Shown here one piece after another: positions 24,007-32,220 of a stretch of DNA of 64,000 bases (the stretch's first letter is position 1; every line of letters begins with the position of its first letter). Source of the stretch: Rhodanobacter spathiphylli B39 (GTDB lineage: Bacteria; Pseudomonadota; Gammaproteobacteria; Xanthomonadales; Rhodanobacteraceae); the NCBI RefSeq assembly GCF_000264295.1, contig NZ_AJXT01000012.1:62001-126000 (forward strand). The letters run 5' to 3'. The position numbers and the translations under genes were made by a program. The notes beneath the pieces were generated by a model. That model ran no database searches. It had not been told where the DNA came from and saw only the letters and a list, made by a program, of their open reading frames with translations.

Positions 24007-26499
24007 ATGAACATGCGTCAACGCCCACTGTCGATCAGCCTGCGCAAACTGCTGTTCGGCGGCAGCACCCTGCTGTTGCTGTGCAGCCCGTCGCTGGCCT
24101 TCTGCGCCGATGCGCCGCCGCAGGATGCCGCCGCCAGCAACGCGCCGGCGAGCGACCCGGTCAAGGACGTCACCCAGCTCGGCAAGATCACGGTCACCGC
24201 GCAAAGCCGCTCGCAGGAAATGCAGGAAGTGCCGATCCCGCTGCAGATCGTCACCGCGCAGCAGATCGACACGCTGGCGGCTACCGACCTCAGCCGGATG
24301 GACATCTTCGTGCCCGGCCTGGTGGTCGGCGCCGACCAGCCGACCCAGCCGAGCTACCAGATGCGCGGCATCGAGACCAGCAACTTCGGCATCGGCACCG
24401 AGTCGGCCGTGGGCGTCTACGTCGATGGCGTCTATGCCGCCCGCTCCGGCGGCGCGCTGCTGGCGTTCAACGACATCGCCCGGATCGAGGTACTGAAGGG
24501 GCCGCAGGGCACGCTGTTCGGCCGCAATGCCGCCGCCGGCGCGATCTCGATCGTCACCAACGAGCCGACCGATCGCTTCGAGGGCAAGGCGCGCGTGCGC
24601 TTCGGCAACGACGGTCGCAAGTACGCCGACGCGCTGGTCAACGTACCGGTGAACCGCGACATGGCCGTGCGCATGAGCGTGCTGGACAATCGCAGCGACG
24701 GCTGGATCAAGGACGCCGCCACCGGCGAAAGCTACGGCAAGGACCACGACTGGGGCAGCCGCCTGGTGTGGCGCTGGAACGCCACGCCCGACACCCGCGT
24801 GCTGCTGGCGTGGGACCACGAACAACTCAAGCAGCCGCCGCAGCCGGCGATCGGGCTGATCGCGAAATCGGACTACGTGGCGCGCCCCGCCCCGTTCAAC
24901 GACCAGGTCCCGCCGTTCCCGGCCGACCCGTCGAGCTACCTCGATCCGCGCCACGCACCGCTGTACAACGACACGGTGGACGCGGGCGAGAAGCGCCACT
25001 TCAACGGCGCCACGCTCACCGTCGACCATTCCTTCAACTGGGGCAGCCTCACCTCGACCACCGCCTGGCGTCACTTCAACACCTACAACCGCGGCGACTA
25101 CGACGGGACCAACAATCGCGCCACCTATCTCGACACCGCCAACATCGAGAGCAACAACAGCTGGTACCAGGAGTTCAAGTTCGCCGGCACCGCCGGCATT
25201 GCCGACTGGGTCGCCGGCGTCAGCTACTACGACGAGCACGCGCGGCAGACCAGCCAGACCAACGTGTTCACCGACAGCGTCGATTCGCTGGCGATGAACG
25301 TGGGAGGTGCGGCGGCCACCGACACGTTCGCCTTCTACGAATCGTTGCTGCCGCTGGTCGGCTACGGGCAGTACCACCTGCTGGGAGATCCGTGGCGCGA
25401 ACAGATCGACAACGTCGGACGCTTCAAGGCCTACGCCGCGTACGGCGACGTGATCTGGCACCTCACCGACCGGCTCAGCCTCACCACCGGCGCCCGCTTC
25501 ACCCGCGACGAGAAGGAGTTCTCGTGGTTCAACCCGCCACGTCGGGCCGACGAGCTGGACGCGACGATCGACGCGCTGATGCCCCTGCTCAACCTGGTCG
25601 GCATCGACCCCGGCGTGTTCCAGCAGAACCTGATCTTCAACGCCGCCGGCGGCGCCCCGGTCAACGTGCTGGTGAAGGACAAGAACAGCTGGAACGACTT
25701 CAGCCCCCGCGTGGTGCTGGACTACAAGTTCACCCCCGACGTGATGGGTTACGCCTCGGTGACCAAGGGCTACAAGGCCGGCGGCTACAACAGCGTGCAG
25801 ATCGGCTCGCGCTTCGACCCGGAGAAGGTGCTCAACTACGAGGCCGGCCTGAAGACCCTGTTCCCCGACCAGCACCTGCTGCTGAACGGCTCGGTCTACT
25901 ACTACCGCTACGACAACAAGCAGTCGCTCACGCTCGATCCCAACAGCGCCGGCTCCGGCGTGCCGCGCTACCTGGTCAGCAGCACCGACCAGGAAGCCCA
26001 CGGCCTGGAGTTCGAGGCGCAATGGCAACCGGTGGATGCGTTCAAGCTCAGCCTCACCGGCGCCTACATCGACGCGACCTACCGCCAGGCGGTGGCGCCG
26101 TCGGGCGCCGACCTGTCCGGCCAGCCCACCGGTGAACCGCTGTTCTCGTTCGCCAGCTCGCTGTCGTACACCTGGCAGGACGTGGCGGGCGGCGCGCTGG
26201 AGTTCGACCTGTCGCACGCCTACCGCGGCAAGTCGCGCTGCAACCGCGACTCGCAGTTGCAGGGCACCTGCCAGATCAGCCCGAACTTCGACACCGGCGT
26301 CGCCCAGCAACGCACCGACGCGCGGCTGGACTGGCATGCGGCCAACGACCAGTGGGGTGTCGCGCTGTACGCCAACAACGTGTTCAACAAGCGCTACGTG
26401 ACCGGGGTGAACAATATCTCCACCAGCGTGTTCGGCACGCCGTTCGCCAGCATCACCCCGCCACGCGCCGTCGGCGTCGAACTGCGCGTGAAATTCTGA
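24007..26499 (+). CDS. TonB-dependent outer membrane receptor
   Basis: An 830-residue receptor: signal peptide (residues 1-35), TonB-box-like KITVTAQ near residue 61, plug domain with IARIEVLKGPQGTLFGRNAAAGAI near 160-182, then a 22-strand barrel ending in the aromatic residue of LRVKF. It most resembles receptors for siderophores or large organic molecules; ligand unknown. It stands 65 bases after the cytochrome gene in the same direction and is presumably the uptake component of this cluster. A structured repeat begins on its stop codon. Confidence 0.92.
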   Translation: MNMRQRPLSISLRKLLFGGSTLLLLCSPSLAFCADAPPQDAAASNAPASDPVKDVTQLGKITVTAQSRSQEMQEVPIPLQIVTAQQIDTLAATDLSRMDIFVPGLVVGADQPTQPSYQMRGIETSNFGIGTESAVGVYVDGVYAARSGGALLAFNDIARIEVLKGPQGTLFGRNAAAGAISIVTNEPTDRFEGKARVRFGNDGRKYADALVNVPVNRDMAVRMSVLDNRSDGWIKDAATGESYGKDHDWGSRLVWRWNATPDTRVLLAWDHEQLKQPPQPAIGLIAKSDYVARPAPFNDQVPPFPADPSSYLDPRHAPLYNDTVDAGEKRHFNGATLTVDHSFNWGSLTSTTAWRHFNTYNRGDYDGTNNRATYLDTANIESNNSWYQEFKFAGTAGIADWVAGVSYYDEHARQTSQTNVFTDSVDSLAMNVGGAAATDTFAFYESLLPLVGYGQYHLLGDPWREQIDNVGRFKAYAAYGDVIWHLTDRLSLTTGARFTRDEKEFSWFNPPRRADELDATIDALMPLLNLVGIDPGVFQQNLIFNAAGGAPVNVLVKDKNSWNDFSPRVVLDYKFTPDVMGYASVTKGYKAGGYNSVQIGSRFDPEKVLNYEAGLKTLFPDQHLLLNGSVYYYRYDNKQSLTLDPNSAGSGVPRYLVSSTDQEAHGLEFEAQWQPVDAFKLSLTGAYIDATYRQAVAPSGADLSGQPTGEPLFSFASSLSYTWQDVAGGALEFDLSHAYRGKSRCNRDSQLQGTCQISPNFDTGVAQQRTDARLDWHAANDQWGVALYANNVFNKRYVTGVNNISTSVFGTPFASITPPRAVGVELRVKF

Positions 26500-26639
26500 G
26501 AGTGTGATGTTTTCAACCTCGAAGTCCGGCCAGGGATGGCCGGACGCGGATCGGTCACGCAAGTGACTGATCCGCGTGAGCACGTCCGGGCACGTACCGG
26601 ACCTGCGATAGAAGAAAGCGACAGGAAGTGGCTTTCTTC
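26497..26639 (+). repeat. Five-hairpin intergenic repeat, copy 1
   Basis: Begins at the TGA stop of the TonB receptor gene. Stems: GTCCGGCC/GGCCGGAC (26524-26545), GCGGATC-g-GTCAC/GTGAC-t-GATCCGC (26546-26575), GTCCGG/CCGGAC (26584-26602), and GAAGAAAGC/GCTTTCTTC (26611-26639, one mismatch above). The first hairpin is weak here. Homologous over its length to 32021-32165 with compensatory changes. It lies between the TonB receptor and aldehyde dehydrogenase genes and ends 18 bases before the latter's ATG. Confidence 0.85.
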
Positions 26640-26657
26640 ACAGACTCTGAGAAGCCC

Positions 26658-28067
26658 ATGACCGAGAGCCAGCTGCTGACCGCCGACCTGCAACGCCTGC
26701 GCGATGCGCAGGCGCGCGAACCGATGCCGGGGTGGGCGCTGCGCGCGCAGCGCCTGCGCAAGCTGGAGACGATGCTGCGCGAGCAGCGCAAGGCTTTCGC
26801 CGCCGCGATCCACGCCGACTTCGGCCAGCGCCCGGTCGAGGAAACCGACCTGCTGGAGATCTTCCCCAGCCTGTCGGCAATCCGCCACGCGCTGGGCCAC
26901 GGCCGGCGCTGGATGAAGCCGCGGCGGCGGCTGGCCGACTGGCTGTTCCTGCCCGCGCGCACCGAGCTGCGGCCGCAACCGCTGGGCGTGGTGGGCATCA
27001 TCGTGCCGTGGAACTATCCGCTGTACCTGGCCGTCGGCCCGCTGGTCGACGCACTGGTGGCCGGCAATCGCGCGATGCTGAAGATGAGCGAGTTCACCCC
27101 GCGCTTCTCGGCGCTGTTCGCCGAGCAGATGTCCCGCTACTTCGCCGCCGACGAGGTGCTGGTGGTGAACGGCGACGCAGCAGTGGCGCAGGCGTTTTCC
27201 GCGCTGCCGTTCGACCACCTGCTGTTCACCGGATCCACCGCGGTGGGCCACCACGTGATGCGCGCGGCGTCCGCCAACCTCACTCCGGTGACGCTGGAAC
27301 TGGGCGGCAAGTCGCCGGCGATCATCGGCCCCGGCGCGCGCTTCGAGCACGCGGTGGAGCGCATCGTGTTCGGCAAGCTGGTCAATGCGGGGCAGACCTG
27401 CATCGCGCCCGACTACGTGCTGCTGCCGCGCGCACGGATACCGGCATTCATCGAGGCCGCCGGCAAGGTGCTGGCGCAGATGTATCCCGCGCTGGGCCGG
27501 AACGGGCAGTACGCCAGCATCGTTTCCGATCGCCAGTACCAGCGCCTCACCGGCCTGCGCGATGACGCGCTGGCCGCCGGCGCGCAGGTGCACCGGCTCG
27601 GCGAGGCCGGCGAGGACGCCGCCAGCCGGCTGCTGCCGCCGCAATTGCTCACCGGCGTCACCGACGACATGGCGGTGATGCGCGAGGAGATCTTCGGCCC
27701 GCTGCTGCCGCTGGTGCCGTACGACCACCTGGACGACGCGATCGCCCACGTCCGCGCGCGGCCGCATCCGCTGGCCCTGTACCTGTTCGAGCACGACCAG
27801 GAGCTGGTCGACCGCGTGCTGGCGCGCACCCACGCCGGCGGTGTCAGCGTCAACGACACGCTGTACCACATCGCCCAGCACAAGCTGCCGTTCGGCGGCG
27901 TCGGCGCCTCGGGCATGGGCGGCTATCACGGCGAAGCGGGCTTCCGCACGTTCTCGCACCTGAAGCCGGTGTTCCGGCAGGCCCGCCTCAACGGCGCCGG
28001 CCTGCTCAACCCGCCGTACGGCGCGCGCTTCCGGCGCATGCTCGAGTTGTTGTTGAAGCGCGGTTGA
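26658..28067 (+). CDS. Coniferyl-aldehyde-dehydrogenase-like enzyme
   Basis: A 469-residue class-3-like aldehyde dehydrogenase. Seen: VGIIVPWNYPLYLAVGPLV near residue 115, catalytic Glu in LELGGKSPAI near 215, catalytic Cys in NAGQTCIAPDYVLLP near 248, and the C-terminal LPFGGVGASGMGGYHG. Best fit is the coniferyl aldehyde dehydrogenase group, NAD(P)-dependent oxidation of aromatic or long-chain aldehydes; exact substrate not deducible. ATG at 26658 chosen; the 10 upstream in-frame codons belong to the repeat. It is last in the regulator/beta-helix/cytochrome/TonB cluster and likely processes the imported or periplasmically oxidised product. Confidence 0.88.
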   Translation: MTESQLLTADLQRLRDAQAREPMPGWALRAQRLRKLETMLREQRKAFAAAIHADFGQRPVEETDLLEIFPSLSAIRHALGHGRRWMKPRRRLADWLFLPARTELRPQPLGVVGIIVPWNYPLYLAVGPLVDALVAGNRAMLKMSEFTPRFSALFAEQMSRYFAADEVLVVNGDAAVAQAFSALPFDHLLFTGSTAVGHHVMRAASANLTPVTLELGGKSPAIIGPGARFEHAVERIVFGKLVNAGQTCIAPDYVLLPRARIPAFIEAAGKVLAQMYPALGRNGQYASIVSDRQYQRLTGLRDDALAAGAQVHRLGEAGEDAASRLLPPQLLTGVTDDMAVMREEIFGPLLPLVPYDHLDDAIAHVRARPHPLALYLFEHDQELVDRVLARTHAGGVSVNDTLYHIAQHKLPFGGVGASGMGGYHGEAGFRTFSHLKPVFRQARLNGAGLLNPPYGARFRRMLELLLKRG

Positions 28068-28160
28068 ACCGCGGGCCGCAACCGGGCACGCCCGGCTTGC
28101 GCACCTGCTACCCTCGATGCGATGCCGGGGCCGGCCCGGCACTTTCCGATGGGTCCTGCG

Positions 28161-28454
28161 ATGCCATGTTTCGTCTACGCCAGCCTGCGCAAGGCTGGCA
28201 GCTACCTGTGGCTGGCCGAACGCGACGCGTTCGCCAGGCTGCCCGAGCCGCTGTTGCTGCTGCTGGGCGAACTGCGTTTCGTGATGGAAGTGCAGCTGGA
28301 CGAACAGCGCAAGCTGCCGGTGGAAGACACCGCGCAGGTCCTCGCCCACCTGCGCGAGCAGGGCTGGCACCTGCAGGTGCCGCCCAATGAAACGCTGGCC
28401 GCGGCGAACCACCTGCCGTATACCCACTCCCCGCAGGATGACCGGGACGAGTGA
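28161..28454 (+). CDS. ycgL: YcgL domain protein
   Basis: A 97-residue protein starting CFVYASLRKAGSYLWL, the signature of the YcgL (DUF709) family, a small cytoplasmic fold conserved in gammaproteobacteria and without a settled function. ATG at 28161 gives the family length; an in-frame extension upstream is GC-rich noise. No operon partner is evident; a promoter for the following ankyrin gene lies between them. Confidence 0.82.
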   Translation: MPCFVYASLRKAGSYLWLAERDAFARLPEPLLLLLGELRFVMEVQLDEQRKLPVEDTAQVLAHLREQGWHLQVPPNETLAAANHLPYTHSPQDDRDE

Positions 28455-28576
28455 CGCGCCGACCTGCGCGAATTCCGTCGGCGTGCTCGCGCCGGCGGAT
28501 TTCCCTCGGCAGACTTCCTTCGACGGATTTCCATCGGCATTAACACTTGGTTACCGTCTGCCCATCCAACGATTTC

Positions 28577-28582
28577 TATACT
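28577..28582 (+). promoter_or_regulatory. Candidate -10 box close to the ankyrin gene start
   Basis: TATACT in a locally AT-rich stretch (GATTTCTATACT). Its 3' end is only 7 bases before the ATG at 28589, so a transcript from it would be leaderless, which agrees with the absence of a clear Shine-Dalgarno. TTGGTT at 28547 is too far (24-base spacer) to be a standard -35. Confidence 0.35.
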
Positions 28583-28588
28583 CCCTCC

Positions 28589-31500
28589 ATGACCCAGCCC
28601 AAATCGCGTCGCCGCCCTCCCTTCCTGCAAGCCCTGGCCTGGTTCGTTCCCGGTTTGCTGGCGGTCTTCGTGGCCGGCCTGGTCAACCATCCGCTGACCC
28701 TGATTCCGCTGCTGGCCGCCAACGCGCTGACCCTGGCCGCGGTCTGCCATGCGATCGGCTTCGACCCGGAACCGCAGTTCATGCGCACCGTGCTGCGCCG
28801 TGGCGCCGCCCACCTGGTGATGTTCACCGGCTACACCGTGGCGGTGTTCGTGCTGGTGGCCTGGCCGATGATGCAGCTGACCCACGCGCCCAGCCTCAGC
28901 GGCGCCCTGCTGCTGGCGGCCGCCCTGGTGCTGGCGCTGGTCGCGCTGTGGCGGCTGTGGCCGGCGTTCGGGCTGGTGTTCCTGTGGGACGACGCCTATC
29001 CGAGCCAGCGTGATGGCTCGTGGATATTCACCGCCACCTTGCGCAGCGTCGCGTTCGGTCGCCACCTGTCGCGCGAGGAGCGCTTCTTCAGCCACTTCCT
29101 GCCGGTCGCGTTCTCGCTGCTGGTGCTGTCCTTCGGCGCGATCGCGCTGACCGGCCTGTACGGCGTGGTGCCCTCCGAGCCGCGCATCGCGGCGCTGGCC
29201 CTGTACGGCATCGTGCTGCTGCCGGCCGGCTGTCTGGTGATCGCCAACCGCACGCTGCGGGCGCTGCTGTGCGAGAGCCGGCATGCGCGCCGGCGGGCCG
29301 ACCTGGCGCCGACCCCGGCGCCTCGCCCGGTCCTCACCGAGATCGAGCGCACTGCCGGCACCCCGGAACAGGCCGCTGCCCTGCTCGCCGCCACCCGCGA
29401 CGGCGACATCGAGCGCGCGCTGGCACTGGTCGAGGTGGGTGCCGATCCGGACACCGCGCCCGCGGCCGACGATCGCGACCAGCGTCCGGTGCTGATGCTG
29501 GCCGCCTTGCTGCCTGATACCCGTTTGCTGCGCGCACTGATCGCCCGGGGCGCCGACGTCAATCGCGCCAGCGGCGGCATCACCCCGCTGCTGGCCGCCA
29601 CCCGCGACAGCTGGCACGGCCGCGCCGAGGCGGTGCTGACCCTGCTGGCCAACGGCGCCAGCCCGCTGGTCACCGATGCCGAGGGCAACACCGCGCTGCA
29701 CGGCGCGGTGCTCAGCGCCGACGCCGGCGTGGCCGCGATGCTGCTGGATGCCGCCGCACCGATCAACGCACTGAACCAGGCCGGCATCAGCCCGCTGGCC
29801 ACCGCCTGTCGCGCGGCGAACTGGCCGCTGGCGAAGTTCCTGCTGGAGCACGGCGCCAAACCGGTCGTGCCCGATGGCGAGCCGGCCCTGGTCGCCGCCA
29901 GCGGCATCGCCGACGACGACGTCGAAGGGGTGAAGCTGCTGCTCAAGCACCGCGCCCCGGTGAATGCCTGCGATGCGCGCCACCGGCACGCCCTGCTCGG
30001 CGCCGCCGCCGAAGGCCACGAACAGATCGCCCGCGCGCTTTGCGCCGCCGGTGCCGACGTGAACCTGGTCGACCACCGCGGCAGCAGCGCGCTGATGGAA
30101 GCGGCCCGCGCCGGCGCCGGCGGCATCGTGCAATTGCTGGCCGAGGCGAAGGCCGACGCGGGCCTGCGCGACAACCACGGTCGCGACGCGCTGACCCTGG
30201 CCTGCCAGTCGCCGCACGCCGACGCCGGCACGATCAGCGCCCTGCTTGCCCTGGGCGCCGACCCGAAAGCACCGGCTGGCGACGGCCGCAGCGCGCTCGA
30301 CCACGCCGCCGCCGCGGGACGCTGGGACCTGGTCGCCGTGCTCGATCCGGATACGCCGCTGCCGACCAGCCTCAGCCAGGACGTGCTGGCCGAAGGCGCC
30401 GACACCCCCGGGCACCTGCTCGATGCCTTGCGCTTCGGCCACTGGGCGATCGTCTCGGGCTTCGTTGCCCGCGTGCGCGAATGGCCGCAGGCCGAGCTGG
30501 CCCGCATGTATCTGGAGCTGGCCTCGCCCGGCCTGGGCGCGGCCCGCCGCTGGCTGCTCGAACACGGTCTGGCCGCCGAAGCGCGACTGGACGCACCGCA
30601 GATCGACGACGCCGACACCGGCGACACGCCACACCTGCCGCCGCTGGGCCAGCGCGTGTTCGATGCGCTGCTGCAGCGGTTGCCCGATGCCACCGAGGCA
30701 CTCGACGACCTGCTGCAGGCCGGCGCCACGCCGGCCGGCGCCGGCCTGCTGGCGCAGGCGCTGCTGAACACGCACGGTGCGGCCCAGTCGGCCGCGCTGC
30801 CGCTGAAGATGCTCGAAGCGGGCGCCGATCCGTTCGGCCCCGACGCCCGGGCGCGCAGCCCGCTGCAGCTGGCCGCGGTGAACGATCAGCTGGAGTTGCT
30901 GCAGGCACTGCTGCAGCGGGGCTGCGATCCCAACGCCCGCGACCGCGACGGCCGCACGCCGCTGTTCGCCGCGCTGGAGCACGGCGCACAGGCGCTGCCG
31001 CTGGTGCGCGCGCTGATCGCCCACGGCGCCGACCCGGAAGCCACCGACGCCAACGGCGAGACCCCGCTGGGCCTGGCGCTGGAACATCCCGCGGTGGAAC
31101 GCTGGCTGGACTGGCGCGACTGGGCGCGGCCGAATCGCGCGCTGCGCGCCAGTGACCTTCCCGCCGCCGCGCGCGCCGGCGCGCTGGCCAGCGTGCAGCG
31201 GCTGCTGGAACTGGGTTTTGCCGTGGACACCCTCGACGAACAGGGCGCCAGCGCCCTGCTGCATGCCTGTGGCGCCGGTCACCGCGAGATCGCCGCCTGC
31301 CTGCTGGACGCCAACGCCGATGCGACCCGCGCCGCCCGCAGCGGCGTGACTCCGCTGGCCGCCGCGGTCGCCGCGCGGCGCGAGTCGCTGGTGGCCCTGC
31401 TGCTGCAGCGCGAGGTCGCCGTCGACCAGCGCCTGCCGAACGACGCCACCGCACTGATGGCGGCGGCGGCGATGGGTTATCCGGAGATCGCCGAACAGCT

Positions 31501-32023
31501 GCTCGATGCGGGCGCCGACATCAAGGCGGTCGACAACGCCGGGCGCAGCGCGCTGCACGCGGCGGCGCAGTTCGGCTTCGAGCACAACGACAGCCTGCGC
31601 GCGCGGCGCCTGTTCGACGTGCTGCTCAAGCGCGGCGCCGACATCAACCACGCCGACCACGAAGGCAAGACGCCGCTGCTGCTGTTGCTCGGCGCCCAGC
31701 TGCGGCCGGGCAGCAGCTGCGACGCCACCCACATCGGGGCGCTGGTGCCGCTGCTGCTGGATGCCGGCGCCCAGGTCGGCCACGCCGACCAGCGCGGCGT
31801 CACCGCGCTGCACGCCTGTGCGATGCACGCCTTGCTGCCGCCCGCCCGGGTACTGCTGTCGCGCGGTGCCGACCGCAACGCGGCCGACGCATTCGGACGC
31901 AGCGCGGCGGACGTGGCCAGGCAACTCGGTTATGTGGACATCGCCCACGAGCTGGCCGCGCGCAGCAGCGCGATCCCCAGCGTGCGGCAGACCCTGCGCC
32001 AGCCCGCCCAGCCGGCCGACTGA
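28589..32023 (+). CDS. Large membrane-anchored ankyrin-repeat protein
   Basis: A 1144-residue protein. The first about 235 residues contain four or more hydrophobic segments (FLQALAWFVPGLLAVF, AAHLVMFTGYTVAVFVLV, FLPVAFSLLVLSFGAIAL). After a Pro/Arg-rich linker, residues about 260-1130 are a long ankyrin array, with units such as GITPLLAATRDSWHGRAEAVLTLL. Several units are degenerate, and a less regular segment near residues 590-700 interrupts the array. Similar membrane-ankyrin proteins occur in Xanthomonads without known function; the array should be cytoplasmic and mediate protein contacts. The gene stands alone, ending exactly at a five-hairpin repeat. Confidence 0.85.
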   Translation: MTQPKSRRRPPFLQALAWFVPGLLAVFVAGLVNHPLTLIPLLAANALTLAAVCHAIGFDPEPQFMRTVLRRGAAHLVMFTGYTVAVFVLVAWPMMQLTHAPSLSGALLLAAALVLALVALWRLWPAFGLVFLWDDAYPSQRDGSWIFTATLRSVAFGRHLSREERFFSHFLPVAFSLLVLSFGAIALTGLYGVVPSEPRIAALALYGIVLLPAGCLVIANRTLRALLCESRHARRRADLAPTPAPRPVLTEIERTAGTPEQAAALLAATRDGDIERALALVEVGADPDTAPAADDRDQRPVLMLAALLPDTRLLRALIARGADVNRASGGITPLLAATRDSWHGRAEAVLTLLANGASPLVTDAEGNTALHGAVLSADAGVAAMLLDAAAPINALNQAGISPLATACRAANWPLAKFLLEHGAKPVVPDGEPALVAASGIADDDVEGVKLLLKHRAPVNACDARHRHALLGAAAEGHEQIARALCAAGADVNLVDHRGSSALMEAARAGAGGIVQLLAEAKADAGLRDNHGRDALTLACQSPHADAGTISALLALGADPKAPAGDGRSALDHAAAAGRWDLVAVLDPDTPLPTSLSQDVLAEGADTPGHLLDALRFGHWAIVSGFVARVREWPQAELARMYLELASPGLGAARRWLLEHGLAAEARLDAPQIDDADTGDTPHLPPLGQRVFDALLQRLPDATEALDDLLQAGATPAGAGLLAQALLNTHGAAQSAALPLKMLEAGADPFGPDARARSPLQLAAVNDQLELLQALLQRGCDPNARDRDGRTPLFAALEHGAQALPLVRALIAHGADPEATDANGETPLGLALEHPAVERWLDWRDWARPNRALRASDLPAAARAGALASVQRLLELGFAVDTLDEQGASALLHACGAGHREIAACLLDANADATRAARSGVTPLAAAVAARRESLVALLLQREVAVDQRLPNDATALMAAAAMGYPEIAEQLLDAGADIKAVDNAGRSALHAAAQFGFEHNDSLRARRLFDVLLKRGADINHADHEGKTPLLLLLGAQLRPGSSCDATHIGALVPLLLDAGAQVGHADQRGVTALHACAMHALLPPARVLLSRGADRNAADAFGRSAADVARQLGYVDIAHELAARSSAIPSVRQTLRQPAQPAD

Positions 32024-32165
32024 GAGGTTGTGAGTTTTTCAACCTCTCAGGTCGGCCAGGCACGGCCGACCGCGGATCGGGCACGTCGGTGCCTGATCCG
32101 CGTGAGCGAGTCCGGGCGTGTACCGGACTCGCGATAGAAGAAAACCACAGGACGTGGTTTTCTTC
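32021..32165 (+). repeat. Five-hairpin intergenic repeat, copy 2 (best preserved)
   Basis: Five adjacent stems, starting on the TGA stop of the ankyrin gene: TGAGAGGTTG/CAACCTCTCA (32021-32049, 10 bp); GGTCGGCC/GGCCGACC (32050-32071, 8 bp); GCGGATCGGGCAC/GTGCCTGATCCGC (32072-32101, 13 bp with one G-T); GCGAGTCCGG/CCGGACTCGC (32106-32132, 10 bp); and GAAGAAAACCAC/GTGGTTTTCTTC (32137-32165, 12 bp). Located between convergent genes. Same order and spacing in copies 1 and 3. Confidence 0.9.
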
Positions 32166-32220
32166 ACAGGCACTGAGGCGCGGTCGCGCCCATCGGCGCG
32201 GCCATCGCCCGATCAGCGTT

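Noticed and set aside
28202-31948. A 1248-codon open frame antisense to the ankyrin gene
   Set aside because: GC-rich third positions leave few stops on the opposite strand. The translation is Gln/Arg/Gly/His-rich with no domain, while the sense strand has clear ankyrin repeats.
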